From NCBI GenBank assembly GCA_024226935.1, contig JAAELK010000509.1, positions 62,001 to 126,000 on the forward strand: a stretch of 64,000 nucleotides of DNA, in the 5' to 3' direction. The notes below the pieces were generated by a model, which worked only from the letters and a program-made list of their open reading frames with translations, had not been told where the DNA came from and did not search any database. This stretch comes from Desulfobacteraceae bacterium (GTDB taxonomy: Bacteria; Desulfobacterota; Desulfobacteria; Desulfobacterales; Desulfobacteraceae). The position numbers and the translations under genes are program-made. Positions 45,497 to 55,296 of the stretch are shown here, one piece after another (positions within the stretch are counted from its first letter, which is position 1; every line of letters starts with the position of its first letter).

Positions 45497-46277
45497 ATTT
45501 ATCCTCTGGCTGATATTTGTCGGTATAGGAACTATTTCCTATTTCATCGCCCCTAATAAAGGCATTTACGGTATCGTTATGTGCGTCTAAGATGTCATCC
45601 TTGCTGCCTTCAAAAATAATTTTACCCTCATCAAGCATGGCAATATGCTGGGCAACATCAAAAATTTCTGGAATATCATGACTGACAATAACCGCAGTAA
45701 AACCAAATTGCTTCTGGTATTCTTCAATCATGGAATGAACCTTTTTTTTCCTCACAGGATCAAGCCCTGTGGTCGGCTCATCAAATAATACCACCTTGGG
45801 ATCTGTGACAAGCGCCCTTGCAAGGGCAACCCTTTTTCGCATACCACCGGAAAGTTGGGCAGGAAATTTTTCACCAATGGGTCCCAGACCCAATTGTTCC
45901 ATTCTTGTCTTTACTTTTTCTTCAATAATAAATTTTGTGTATTGGGATCTTTCTGCCAGGGGTAAGCCAATATTCTCAAAAACATTCATGGAATCAAATA
46001 AGGCATTTTCCTGGAACATATAACTAAGCTCTTCCCTGAAAAGAAAACTTTTTTTTTCAGACATTTTATGAAGAGGTTTTCCCTGGATGAGTATTTCTCC
46101 TGAATCTTGATGAATCAGTCCGATAATATGCTTGAGCAGAACAGATTTTCCGGTACCGCTCTTACCAATCACCGCCAAGATTTCACCTTTATGTATGGAT
46201 AGGTTAACCCCTGTAAGAACCTGATGTGCACCAAAGCTTTTTTTTACATCTACAAGTTGAATTAATGGTGAAGTCAT
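45489..46277 (-). CDS. mlaF: MlaF ABC transporter ATPase
   Basis: ATPase that drives lipid transport by MlaFED. Motifs are Walker A VIGKSGTGKSVLLKHI, Q-loop YMFQENALFDSM, signature LSGGMRKRVALARAL, Walker B VVLFDEPTTGLDP and the switch His in VIVSHDIPE. I placed the start at 46277 (MTSPLIQLVDVKKSFG), 5 nt after the mlaE stop; the open frame upstream overlaps mlaE and is outside the family core. Length is then 262. Confidence 0.93.
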   Translation of the reverse strand: MTSPLIQLVDVKKSFGAHQVLTGVNLSIHKGEILAVIGKSGTGKSVLLKHIIGLIHQDSGEILIQGKPLHKMSEKKSFLFREELSYMFQENALFDSMNVFENIGLPLAERSQYTKFIIEEKVKTRMEQLGLGPIGEKFPAQLSGGMRKRVALARALVTDPKVVLFDEPTTGLDPVRKKKVHSMIEEYQKQFGFTAVIVSHDIPEIFDVAQHIAMLDEGKIIFEGSKDDILDAHNDTVNAFIRGDEIGNSSYTDKYQPEDKYE

Positions 46278-46282
46278 TTTGT

Positions 46283-47137
46283 TTAAACCAGAAAATAAGT
46301 AATGATATAATCTACAATCAGTATAAAAATACAAGACTGGACTACAGAGTTTGTAGTTGCCATGGATACCCCCTTGGCACCATAACCTTTTTCAGTAGTT
46401 AAATGGGTGTAATATCCACGATAGCAACAGATTGTGGTCACCACAATTGCAAATACAAACGACTTAAAAAAACCGCCAGCAATATCGACCGTTTGCACAC
46501 TTGAAATCACCTTATCCATATAAACAGACTTGTTAATTCCCATCATTAAGGATCCCGTCAGATAACCGCCAAAAATTCCCACCACATCGAAAATAGCTGT
46601 TAAAAGAGGGAAACTGATAAGGGCAGCCACTATTCGTGGCGAAAACAAAAACCGAATGGGATCAATCTGCATGGTTTTCAGAGCATCAATCTGTTCTGAT
46701 ATCCGCATGACACCAATTTCAGCAGCCATGGCAGACCCGGCTCTTGCTGTAATCATAATAGCACAAAGAACAGGACCTAACTCTCTGATAATTGTCAAGG
46801 ATACGGCTGAACCTAATGCAGCTTCAGAACCGAAGGTAACAAGAGTGTAATACCCCTGAAGCCCCAGAACCATACCGGTGAATAATCCGGTCAATACAAT
46901 AACAAATAAAGATTTTGCCCCGATAAACCAAGTGTGATCAAGTACCTTGTCAAATTGAAATGGCCTGACAAAAATACTAACTACACCCGAAATAAAGAAA
47001 AGAACAATCCGGCCAATGGATTCGGTTGCACTCAAAGTTGATCCACCTATTTTTTCAATATATTTTGTACCCATAAGTCGCTTTATATAGGATTTATCAG
47101 TAAAACACAAGTTGCCTAGTATCAAATTATCCAACAT
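46283..47137 (-). CDS. mlaE: MlaE permease
   Basis: Integral membrane permease of the Mla transporter with about five helices. The family motif spans VSLTIIRELGPVLCAIMITA and ARAGSAMAAEIGVMRISEQI. The open frame gives 284 residues; Met22 (MGTKYIEKIGG, base 47074) is an equally plausible start closer to family length. It is the first gene of mlaE-F-D-C-A, where E. coli has F before E. No mlaB-like STAS gene is present. Confidence 0.9.
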   Translation of the reverse strand: MLDNLILGNLCFTDKSYIKRLMGTKYIEKIGGSTLSATESIGRIVLFFISGVVSIFVRPFQFDKVLDHTWFIGAKSLFVIVLTGLFTGMVLGLQGYYTLVTFGSEAALGSAVSLTIIRELGPVLCAIMITARAGSAMAAEIGVMRISEQIDALKTMQIDPIRFLFSPRIVAALISFPLLTAIFDVVGIFGGYLTGSLMMGINKSVYMDKVISSVQTVDIAGGFFKSFVFAIVVTTICCYRGYYTHLTTEKGYGAKGVSMATTNSVVQSCIFILIVDYIITYFLV

Positions 47138-47166
47138 ATCAAATTATCCAAAAATGTGAATATCAA

Positions 47167-47194
47167 TTGACACGTAGATAAAAAAATACTACGT
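47167..47194 (+). promoter_or_regulatory. Promoter-like element with inverted repeat before the RHH-like gene
   Basis: TTGACA at 47167-47172 runs into ACGTAG (47172-47177), which is repeated inverted as CTACGT (47189-47194) after 11 bases. The arms span the -35 to -10 interval of the likely promoter. Such a site could bind the ribbon-helix-helix-like product of the gene it precedes. The -10 box is not clear. Confidence 0.4.
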
Positions 47195-47251
47195 ACAATA
47201 GGATCTGCACATATATGCCATCAACTCATCCACCATTGACAGGAAATAACC

Positions 47252-47725
47252 ATGGCCCAAAAAATAACATTAAGCATACCGGATTTGCTCCATAAAAAAC
47301 TCAAAGAATGGAAAGATTCATTCAATTTTTCTAAAATGTTTCAGGAAGCGGTAACCGATGCTATTCAAAAGAAAGAAGAGTTTCAAAAACGCTTTTCTGA
47401 GGATTTTGATATGTCGGAAATCATTAAACGGCTTCGACAGGAAAAAATGATCTGGGAGAAACAATTTTTGAAATCCGGGAAAAATGAAGGGATGAAATGG
47501 GCGCGGTCTGCCAACTACGAAGATCTCTTATACGTAGTCAATTTTAAAGATACGTATAAATTAACCAATGACGCTAAATTTAAAGATTATTTTGATAAGA
47601 TTCACAATACAAATGAACTGGGAAAATATGCCAGTGATGGTGCTGTTGATCACGAACTGATGTTTATGGACGGATGGTTTTGCGGAGTAAATGAGTTTTG
47701 GACCCAGATAAAGGAACAAATTTAA
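47252..47725 (+). CDS. Small protein with RHH-like N-terminus, coupled to the activase
   Basis: A 157-residue protein. Residues 1-45 (KITLSIPDLLHKKLKEWKDS and following) look like a ribbon-helix-helix DNA-binding or antitoxin-like module. A charged helical middle follows, then an unassigned C-terminal domain with aromatic residues (HELMFMDGWFCGVNEFWTQI). No family is recognised with certainty. The stop is 1 nt before the next gene's ATG, so it is translationally coupled to the giant activase and may regulate it. Confidence 0.7.
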   Translation: MAQKITLSIPDLLHKKLKEWKDSFNFSKMFQEAVTDAIQKKEEFQKRFSEDFDMSEIIKRLRQEKMIWEKQFLKSGKNEGMKWARSANYEDLLYVVNFKDTYKLTNDAKFKDYFDKIHNTNELGKYASDGAVDHELMFMDGWFCGVNEFWTQIKEQI

Positions 47726-47726
47726 A

Positions 47727-50700
47727 ATGAATTCTGAAAGAAAACAAAATATAGCAGTTATCGGTATTGATGTTGGATCTGTATCTGTCAGCATTGCAGC
47801 CTTAGACGACACCGGAAAAATTTTTCATTTAGCTACAGCCTATCACTACGGAGATGTTAAACCATGTCTTTCAAATCTTTTAGCAGAAGATGCCCTTAAA
47901 AACATCGGCTATATATCCAAGACCGCGTCAAGCCCTTCCTATATTTTTTCCCAGGCAGTTTTTGATGAACAGGTTTCGATCATCCGAACATCTAATCACC
48001 TCCATACAAATTCATTTGGCGGCATTTTACACATAGGAGGTGAAAAATTTTCCTTAAGCCTGTTTGACCAATTAGGCAATTACATCGGTGCTAAACATAA
48101 CACCTCCTGTGCAGCTGGTACCGGTAGTTTTCTGGACCAACAAGCCGGGCGTCTCAATCTTGCAGGTTCCGAACAGATCAGCCAACAAGCGTTATCAAAC
48201 AAAAAAAATCGGCCTGATATTGCAACCAGATGTGCAGTTTTCGCTAAAACCGATTTGATCCATGCCCAGCAGGAAGGCTATGATATTGAACAAATTTGTG
48301 ATGGTCTTTGTTTTGGGCTTGCAAAAAATATTGCCAATACCCTGTTCAAACAAAAGACCTTGGTCAGACAGAACACCTTTGATTCAAAAATTTTATTCTG
48401 CGGCGGTGTATCCAAAAATATTTGCGTAAAAAACCACCTGGAATCCATCACCGGCATAAAATTTTTCATAGATGAGTACTCCCAGTTTTATGGCGCCATA
48501 GGAGCCGCCCTAAACCTTAAAGATCAATTAAACCAAGACATTCATGAATCCAAAAAATTTTCCTGCATTGATGACTATTTTAAAAAAAACAAGAAAAAAG
48601 AAAGCTATCGATATCCCCAATTGGAATTAAAACTATCTGATTACCCGGATTTTACCTGTTTTAAGTCCTATATCCTTGAAGGAGTGGAGATCGACATATA
48701 CAAAGATCCTCAAACCTGCTTTATTACCCAAGGATTTTTGGGGCTGGATGTAGGCTCCACCAGTACCAAAGCCATTTTAATTGACCAAACTAGTCAACCA
48801 ATTGCCGGATTTTATACCCAAACTGCATCAAGACCCGTTGAGGCAGTGAAAAAACTCTTCAAAACCTGTGATTCTTTTTTAAGTGATCACCATTTAAAAA
48901 TCGAGATTAAAGGCTGTGGAACCACGGGTTCCGGCAGGCGGATAGCCGGCAAAATTATTGGAGCGGATATTGAGCCCGATGAAATTACAGCCCACGCAAC
49001 TGCAGCCGTAAACCTGAACAATGAAGTGGATACCATTATTGAAATTGGTGGTCAGGATGCTAAATTTACTCTGATCAAGAATGGAATGGTAACCTCATCG
49101 GTCATGAACACAGTCTGCGCTGCCGGAACCGGTTCTTTCATAGAAGAACAGGCAAATAAACTGGATTGCCCCCTTTCAAACTATTCCGCAAGAACAGAAG
49201 GCGTAACTTCACCTGTATCAAGTGATCGATGTACAGTATTCATGGAGCGCGATATTAATTATTTTTTTGCCGAAGGATATGAGAAAAATGAAATCCTAGC
49301 TTCTGTACTCCATTCAGTACGAGATAACTACCTGACAAAGGTGGCCAATATAGGAAAAATCGGCAATACCATTCTTTTCCAGGGGGCTACCGCCAGAAAT
49401 AAGGCTCTGGTTGCCGCCTTTGAACAAAAACTCAACAAGCCCATCCATGTATCCAAATTCTGCCACCTGACCGGGGCCCTAGGGGTTGCTCTTTTAGCTC
49501 TGGAACAAAAAAGAAACCAGAAAATTGAACAGACCAATTTCAGGGGATTTGATTTATGGACAAAAGATATTCCGGTTCGCCAGGAAACCTGTCTTTTGTG
49601 CACCAACCACTGTAAATTAACAATTGCCGATATTGAAGGATCTCCCCAAGCCTATGGTTTTTTATGCGGAAGAGATTATGAAACAAAAAAAATGGTGCCC
49701 CAAAAAAACCGCTATGATCTCCTTAGGTTAAGAAAACAACAAACCCGCATCAATTGTGACACACCGGTTAAACATGATTTTACCATTGGAATTCCTGCAG
49801 CACTTCATCTATTTGAAGATCTAGAATTCTGGCAACATTTTTTTTCAAACCTTGGGATACGAACCATTACAAGTAAAGGATTAAAAAATCCTGTCAAACA
49901 AGGACAAACAATTGCCAATGCTGAATTTTGTGCCCCTGTTGTCTCTTTACACGGACACGTGTCCCATTTGATGAAAAAAGCGGACTATGTATTTCTTCCC
50001 TTTTATTTTGAAGACAAATTAAGGGCAAAGGAAACCCGGCGCCAACATTGTTATTATACCCAATTTACCCCTTCCATCATTGCCTGCCTCCAGACAGCGG
50101 ATAAAAAAAGGCTGATATCACCAATCATTCAATATTTATATACCAATTTTCATACCAAAATGGAGTTATATAAATCTTTAAAAACATTATCCTCTGAACT
50201 TTCTTTTTCTTTTTATGATCTTGTATTAGCCTATGACAGAGCAATTGAATTCAAACGCAAAACCCAGGAAAAATTAAAGGAACTATATCGACAAGAAAAT
50301 CAAGCAACCCCAGGCATAAAAGCGCTTTTTCTAGGACGCCCCTATACAATTCTCGCAGAATCCATGAACAATAATATCCCGGAAATTTTTACAAATCTCG
50401 GAATAAAAACATTTTTTCAGGACATGATGGATAACAAAAATCATGATTTTTCAATGATCCAGCCACTGCTCAAAGAAATTCATTGGAAACATGCAGCCAA
50501 GATTTTGGAAGTCACCTATATTGCCGCCACCACCAAGGATCTTTACCCGGTATATATCTCTTCGTTCAAATGTGCACCAGATTCATTCGCGGTTGATTAT
50601 TTTAAAGAGATCATGGAGCATTTTAATAAACCCTATCTAGTGCTTGAACTGGACGAACATGATTCAAGTGTAGGGTATGAAACAAGAATAGAAGCTGCTG

Positions 50701-51983
50701 TCCGCGCTTTTACAAATCATTATAATCAGGCCGATAATAAACCTGTTCTCCAGAACAAATCCTTTCAACCGTCCTATGCCACAGCCCTGAAACAAAAAAC
50801 CATTATTTTTCCCAACTGGGATTCATTTACAGGTCAACTGCTTGTGGCTACACTAAAAAATGAGGGATATGATGCCTTATTAATGGAAGAAACCCAGCAA
50901 ACTCTTAAACAGAGCATCTTAACCAATACGGGACAATGTATTCCCCTCAATGCCATTGGTGCAGGATTTATCCAAACAGTTAAAAACCACAATCTTAACC
51001 CTTCTAAGGCAGTTCTTTGGCTCAATCAGTCCGAGATTGCCTGTAACATAAAAATGTACCCATACCATATCAATAAAATTTTGGAACGGGAGAAAAATGG
51101 TTTTGAGCAGGCACAGATTTACAAGGGAGAGTTGTCATTATTTGACATCTCCTTTAAGGCATCCACAAATGCGTATTATGCCTATATGTTCGGTGGACTT
51201 TTTAGAAGTATAGGATGCAAAATACGACCCTATGAAGTCAACAAAGGAGAGACCGATCGAGTACTATCCTCGGCCCTATCCATAATTGGAGCGGCCTTTC
51301 TCACCGGCGGATCCAAGGAAAAGGCCTTAAAGGAAACCATTTCAATGCTTAGCAAAATTTCGATAAATAAAGGCAAAAAACGCCCTAAAGTAGCAATATT
51401 CGGAGATCTCTATGTCAGAGACAATGATACCATGAATCAGGATTTGGTTCATTTTATTGAGGAAAATGGTGGAGAAGTAGTCACCACACCCTATTATAAA
51501 TATATCAAAATTATTGCCAATTCATATTTTAAAAAATGGTTCAAGGAAGGCAAATACCTGAGTCTGATTTCAAACAAGGCACTGCTTACAGCCATGCAGG
51601 CAATGGAGAAAAAGTATTATAAATATTTTGAAGTCATCTTAAATGAATCCGATTTTATTGTGACCGATTCCTATGAAAAACTTTTAGAACAATATGGAAT
51701 CTTGCCTGAACACACGGGTGAATCCATGGATAATATTTTAAAAATTCACCACATCATCAACGAACACCCTGATTTAAGACTCCTGGTCCAGACCAACCCG
51801 GCATTTTGTTGTGCCGGACTTGTAACCGAAGCCATGGCAGCCAAAATAGAGGCGAAAACAAAGGTACCAATTGTCAGTATCACCTATGATGTATCAGGCG
51901 GTAATAAAAACAAGGTGATAATTCCCTTTCTCAAAGTCCGGCACAAATACACCTATTCCCATAACAAAAAAGTTTCGGTCTGA
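47727..51983 (+). CDS. Giant acyl-CoA dehydratase/reductase activase (BcrA/BadF/HgdC-like, DUF2229)
   Basis: A 1418-residue protein of the activator family for 2-hydroxyacyl-CoA dehydratases and benzoyl-CoA reductases. It has two ASKHA ATPase domains: the first at about residues 10-275 (IGIDVGSVSVSIAAL, CAAGTGSFLDQQAGR) and the second at about 333-600 (LGLDVGSTSTKAILID, IEIGGQDAKFTL, NTVCAAGTGSFIEEQA). Each carries the Cys pair that would hold a shared [4Fe-4S] in the small activators. A Cys-rich segment (CLLCTNHCKLTI) and a DUF2229 domain follow, then an HgdB-like C-terminal region (NPAFCCAG). The fused double domain could act as an intramolecular activator dimer. Such proteins are widespread but their substrate is unknown. 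No HgdAB or BcrBCD partner lies nearby. Confidence 0.86.
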   Translation: MNSERKQNIAVIGIDVGSVSVSIAALDDTGKIFHLATAYHYGDVKPCLSNLLAEDALKNIGYISKTASSPSYIFSQAVFDEQVSIIRTSNHLHTNSFGGILHIGGEKFSLSLFDQLGNYIGAKHNTSCAAGTGSFLDQQAGRLNLAGSEQISQQALSNKKNRPDIATRCAVFAKTDLIHAQQEGYDIEQICDGLCFGLAKNIANTLFKQKTLVRQNTFDSKILFCGGVSKNICVKNHLESITGIKFFIDEYSQFYGAIGAALNLKDQLNQDIHESKKFSCIDDYFKKNKKKESYRYPQLELKLSDYPDFTCFKSYILEGVEIDIYKDPQTCFITQGFLGLDVGSTSTKAILIDQTSQPIAGFYTQTASRPVEAVKKLFKTCDSFLSDHHLKIEIKGCGTTGSGRRIAGKIIGADIEPDEITAHATAAVNLNNEVDTIIEIGGQDAKFTLIKNGMVTSSVMNTVCAAGTGSFIEEQANKLDCPLSNYSARTEGVTSPVSSDRCTVFMERDINYFFAEGYEKNEILASVLHSVRDNYLTKVANIGKIGNTILFQGATARNKALVAAFEQKLNKPIHVSKFCHLTGALGVALLALEQKRNQKIEQTNFRGFDLWTKDIPVRQETCLLCTNHCKLTIADIEGSPQAYGFLCGRDYETKKMVPQKNRYDLLRLRKQQTRINCDTPVKHDFTIGIPAALHLFEDLEFWQHFFSNLGIRTITSKGLKNPVKQGQTIANAEFCAPVVSLHGHVSHLMKKADYVFLPFYFEDKLRAKETRRQHCYYTQFTPSIIACLQTADKKRLISPIIQYLYTNFHTKMELYKSLKTLSSELSFSFYDLVLAYDRAIEFKRKTQEKLKELYRQENQATPGIKALFLGRPYTILAESMNNNIPEIFTNLGIKTFFQDMMDNKNHDFSMIQPLLKEIHWKHAAKILEVTYIAATTKDLYPVYISSFKCAPDSFAVDYFKEIMEHFNKPYLVLELDEHDSSVGYETRIEAAVRAFTNHYNQADNKPVLQNKSFQPSYATALKQKTIIFPNWDSFTGQLLVATLKNEGYDALLMEETQQTLKQSILTNTGQCIPLNAIGAGFIQTVKNHNLNPSKAVLWLNQSEIACNIKMYPYHINKILEREKNGFEQAQIYKGELSLFDISFKASTNAYYAYMFGGLFRSIGCKIRPYEVNKGETDRVLSSALSIIGAAFLTGGSKEKALKETISMLSKISINKGKKRPKVAIFGDLYVRDNDTMNQDLVHFIEENGGEVVTTPYYKYIKIIANSYFKKWFKEGKYLSLISNKALLTAMQAMEKKYYKYFEVILNESDFIVTDSYEKLLEQYGILPEHTGESMDNILKIHHIINEHPDLRLLVQTNPAFCCAGLVTEAMAAKIEAKTKVPIVSITYDVSGGNKNKVIIPFLKVRHKYTYSHNKKVSV

Positions 51984-52789
51984 CGTTTTCCGGGAAGATA
52001 GGGTTTGATATCCGGATATTTGAGCAAAAATTTATTTTGAAATTCAATCCTCTTGACATTAAACTTATTATGGGCATCAACAGCCCTGCGGTATCTAATA
52101 TAATACTCATCATAATTTTTTAAAATATCTTTGCTTTTTAACTTTGTAATATTATAAAAATTGGTGTGGGTGTAGATGAGCAGGGCTTCAAAATTATCCA
52201 GATATGCCTTAAGACTTTTATAATGAATCAATACATTACGATTGGTATAAAACAATTGAATCTGGTAAACCCAATTGAGATCTTTCTTAACAAAATAGGA
52301 TTTATAATCGCTGGTAAACTTGACAAGCTGCTTGATGGATGTCTGATTTTTAGCCATAATTACCCTGAGCTTTTCAATAAACTCAATGGTATGTTGCAAC
52401 TCTTTGAGCCGTGATTCAACCTTTGAAATTATTTCAAGCCTCACCAGGGCTTTATCTAACTCAAGTGTAGTTTTCTTTACGGAATCACTCAACCGAATAA
52501 TCTGGCGGGTGATGGGGGGAAGATGGGCAAATCTGTTTTTTTCCCTCATATCGATATATGTATAAAACTCATAGGCAGCCATCCCCGCAAAGCTAGCCAA
52601 AAATATCATAAATATGATCATTCCTTCGGTCTTCCGGGATTTAAAAATAAAATAAGGGGTGGTGATGGGAGCCATAAGAACCACGCCTGCCCACCACCTA
52701 GGATGCTTTTTTTTATGACATTCAAAAAGCATCAAACCTGCCAGAAGCAAAACATAGGGAAAATAGATATAGTACAAGCTTTTATCCAC
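51953..52789 (-). CDS. Hypothetical membrane protein, 278 residues
   Basis: I do not recognise a family. Two or three N-terminal hydrophobic segments (YFPYVLLLAGLMLF, WAGVVLMAPITTPYF, MIIFMIFLASFAGMAAYEF) precede a long charged, coiled-coil-like cytoplasmic or periplasmic part (about residues 95-278, many Lys, Glu, Leu). It overlaps the comEC stop by 8 nt and is coupled to it. It converges with the activase gene, overlapping its end by 31 nt. Confidence 0.72.
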   Translation of the reverse strand: MDKSLYYIYFPYVLLLAGLMLFECHKKKHPRWWAGVVLMAPITTPYFIFKSRKTEGMIIFMIFLASFAGMAAYEFYTYIDMREKNRFAHLPPITRQIIRLSDSVKKTTLELDKALVRLEIISKVESRLKELQHTIEFIEKLRVIMAKNQTSIKQLVKFTSDYKSYFVKKDLNWVYQIQLFYTNRNVLIHYKSLKAYLDNFEALLIYTHTNFYNITKLKSKDILKNYDEYYIRYRRAVDAHNKFNVKRIEFQNKFLLKYPDIKPYLPGKRQTETFLLWE

Positions 52790-55220
52790 CTTTATGGGTT
52801 AAAATGTTGTAGACAATACCATCAGAGGATATGGTGACAGCACCATCAATATCTGTCCTGAATATCCCATATCCCATGTTGTTGTACCGTTTCAGGACAT
52901 CTGGGTGTGGAAAACCATATTGATTACCAAAGCCACAAGATATTATTACACTTTCAGGGTTAACTTTATCAAGAAAAATTTTACTACTTGAGGTCAAACT
53001 GCCATGGTGGGGTGAAATAAGAAGGCTTGATTTGAGACCATGGACATACATATTTTGCCTGGCAAGTACCATTTCCCTTTCATTGAGTATGTCACCGGTA
53101 AAAAGCAGGGAAAATTTATTAAACCGAACCTGAAAAACCAATGAATTATTGTTCAGATTTTGACCGGACCCGGGAATATCCCGAAAAAAGATCAGACGGG
53201 TCCGATCAAAACCAAGGGTGGTATCACCAGTTGACGGGTGCCAGACCCTGATGGTGTTTTCACGGCACAAGGCCATTAAACCCTTATAGGCCCTGCTTGA
53301 AGCGGTGTCCCTATTTTTCACAACCAGATTGACCTTGAAATTTTCCAAAATATATAAAAGACCATTCATATGATCGGATTCCGGATGGGTCAAAATAACA
53401 GCATCCAGGCAAAAAATTTTCTGGGACCACAAAAAGGGTCCAACCACATAACGGCCAATATCAAAACTGGATCTGTCTGAAAATCCGCCGCCGTCCACCA
53501 GAATATTTTTCCCCTCAATGGTCTGAATTAAAGCTGAATTTCCCTGGCCCACATCCAAAATTGTAATTATCATTTTTTTTTGAAATAATTTTGTTTTAAG
53601 GCCAGTTGTAAAACTGAAAGAACCTGCCAAAACTGCAAGAATCACCAACACAAGACCTGTTTTTTTTTGATGAACAATATATAAAGCAACTCCAGCAAAA
53701 AAAAGATAGACCAATATCATCTCCGGGACATCAAAGGCGACAATTCGAGACCAGGATAATTTAAAACTGGTTAAAAATTGAATATAAGCGATGCAAAAAG
53801 AAAGTATTCCCTGGCAAAGATTGACCAGAAGTTCCGCCGGCACAGGGCATATAGGAAAAATTAAAAACACCATAAAACCTAGGGGCAGACAGATAAAACC
53901 CATCAAAGGGACAAGTACCAGATTTGATAATATTTGCACATATGAGATCAGGTTAAAATAATGGGCAATCAAAGGAAAGGTTCCAAGCCCTGCAAAAAAT
54001 GTTACCAGGGCTGCACTGGTGACTATTGTGATGAGCTTTTTCTTTGGTATCCAACCCCGAATTTTGATGAGTGAAAATCCAATTAAAATAAAAAGCAATG
54101 CACCAAAAGATAATTGGAAAGATATGGAAAAAAGAGCGGCACTATCGTAGATAAGAATAACTATCGCTGCCAGGGCAAGGGTGTTCAATGGATTATTTTC
54201 TTTTTCACTCAAAAAAGAGATCATGAAAATACTGATCATAATAAAAGCGCGCTGGGTAGAAGGCGAAAAGCCTGAAAAGACTCCATAAAAGCACAAAGGG
54301 ATCAAGGTTAAAATCCCAGCTGTTTTTTTAGCAATTCCCTTCATCAAAAACATGGGAACCCGGGCAAGAAGAAAATAAAAAAGACCAAAGAAACCCAGGG
54401 CGACGATGGAAAGATGAAGTCCTGAAATAGCAAGGAGATGAGAAGTCCCTGCCCTTGAAAACAGATCTTTTAATTTTAAGGGAATAGCTTCTTTTTTACC
54501 GGTAACCAGGGCCACCAGAATAGCTGCCGCATTCCTATTTTCCATTCCATCCATGACAAAATAAAAAAAGCGATTTCGAACCTGTTCAAGATTACGCATT
54601 ATTTTGATGTGAAAATCTATTGGACGGGGTATCACCCTGATCTTATCAGCACCCACATAGGCTGATCCAAACACCCCGGAAAATTTCATAAGTTTTTCAT
54701 AATCAAATCCATTGGGGTTTGAAAAATTACGAATGGGCTTTAAATAACTTGTAAATTGAATAAGATCTCCATATTGAAAGAGCTCCTTATTTTTATCATA
54801 AATATTTAAAATAATCCGGCCATGGACATTGACAGGCGGCATCCCCTTTTTTTCCACGCGATTACAAAATATAACAACTCTTTTTTTTCGGGAATAATCC
54901 TTTGAAAAAGAAACAATTTCTCCGGTAATGGTATACTTGGAAGAGTTAGAAAGCTGTGAAACAAGGTCCAGGGAAACATCAGGATTTAAAATCCTTGCAA
55001 GGGAAAAAAAACCCCAAACCATGGAGATAAAACTAATACCCATTACAAGGGGTTTTAATTTAAGAAAAAACCGGGAAACTGCGACAAGAAAAACCAATGC
55101 GACTGCAGCAAAAGCCCCCAACGGCAAACCAGGAAAACGATTACCAACCAAAATTCCTGTTATCAATGACAAGACCACAGGAATAAGCGGCGGAAAACCA
55201 AAATTTAGGATTTTTTTCAC
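52782..55220 (-). CDS. ComEC/Rec2 DNA-uptake channel protein
   Basis: An 812-residue protein for transport of single-stranded DNA across the inner membrane. It has N-terminal helices, an OB-fold region, the competence domain (GTSHLLAISGLHLSIVALGF) with many membrane helices, and a C-terminal metallo-beta-lactamase domain with ILDVGQGNSALIQT, LTHPESDHMNGLLY and SPHHGSLTSS. All expected parts are present. It may act with the type IV pilus genes at the window ends in natural transformation; that is inference. Confidence 0.93.
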   Translation of the reverse strand: MKKILNFGFPPLIPVVLSLITGILVGNRFPGLPLGAFAAVALVFLVAVSRFFLKLKPLVMGISFISMVWGFFSLARILNPDVSLDLVSQLSNSSKYTITGEIVSFSKDYSRKKRVVIFCNRVEKKGMPPVNVHGRIILNIYDKNKELFQYGDLIQFTSYLKPIRNFSNPNGFDYEKLMKFSGVFGSAYVGADKIRVIPRPIDFHIKIMRNLEQVRNRFFYFVMDGMENRNAAAILVALVTGKKEAIPLKLKDLFSRAGTSHLLAISGLHLSIVALGFFGLFYFLLARVPMFLMKGIAKKTAGILTLIPLCFYGVFSGFSPSTQRAFIMISIFMISFLSEKENNPLNTLALAAIVILIYDSAALFSISFQLSFGALLFILIGFSLIKIRGWIPKKKLITIVTSAALVTFFAGLGTFPLIAHYFNLISYVQILSNLVLVPLMGFICLPLGFMVFLIFPICPVPAELLVNLCQGILSFCIAYIQFLTSFKLSWSRIVAFDVPEMILVYLFFAGVALYIVHQKKTGLVLVILAVLAGSFSFTTGLKTKLFQKKMIITILDVGQGNSALIQTIEGKNILVDGGGFSDRSSFDIGRYVVGPFLWSQKIFCLDAVILTHPESDHMNGLLYILENFKVNLVVKNRDTASSRAYKGLMALCRENTIRVWHPSTGDTTLGFDRTRLIFFRDIPGSGQNLNNNSLVFQVRFNKFSLLFTGDILNEREMVLARQNMYVHGLKSSLLISPHHGSLTSSSKIFLDKVNPESVIISCGFGNQYGFPHPDVLKRYNNMGYGIFRTDIDGAVTISSDGIVYNILTHKGG

Positions 55221-55296
55221 ATATTCAAACCTATTAAAGATTTATTGAATACGCTGAACAAACAAGATTTAGATGCTCACACCTGCTAAAATCTTA

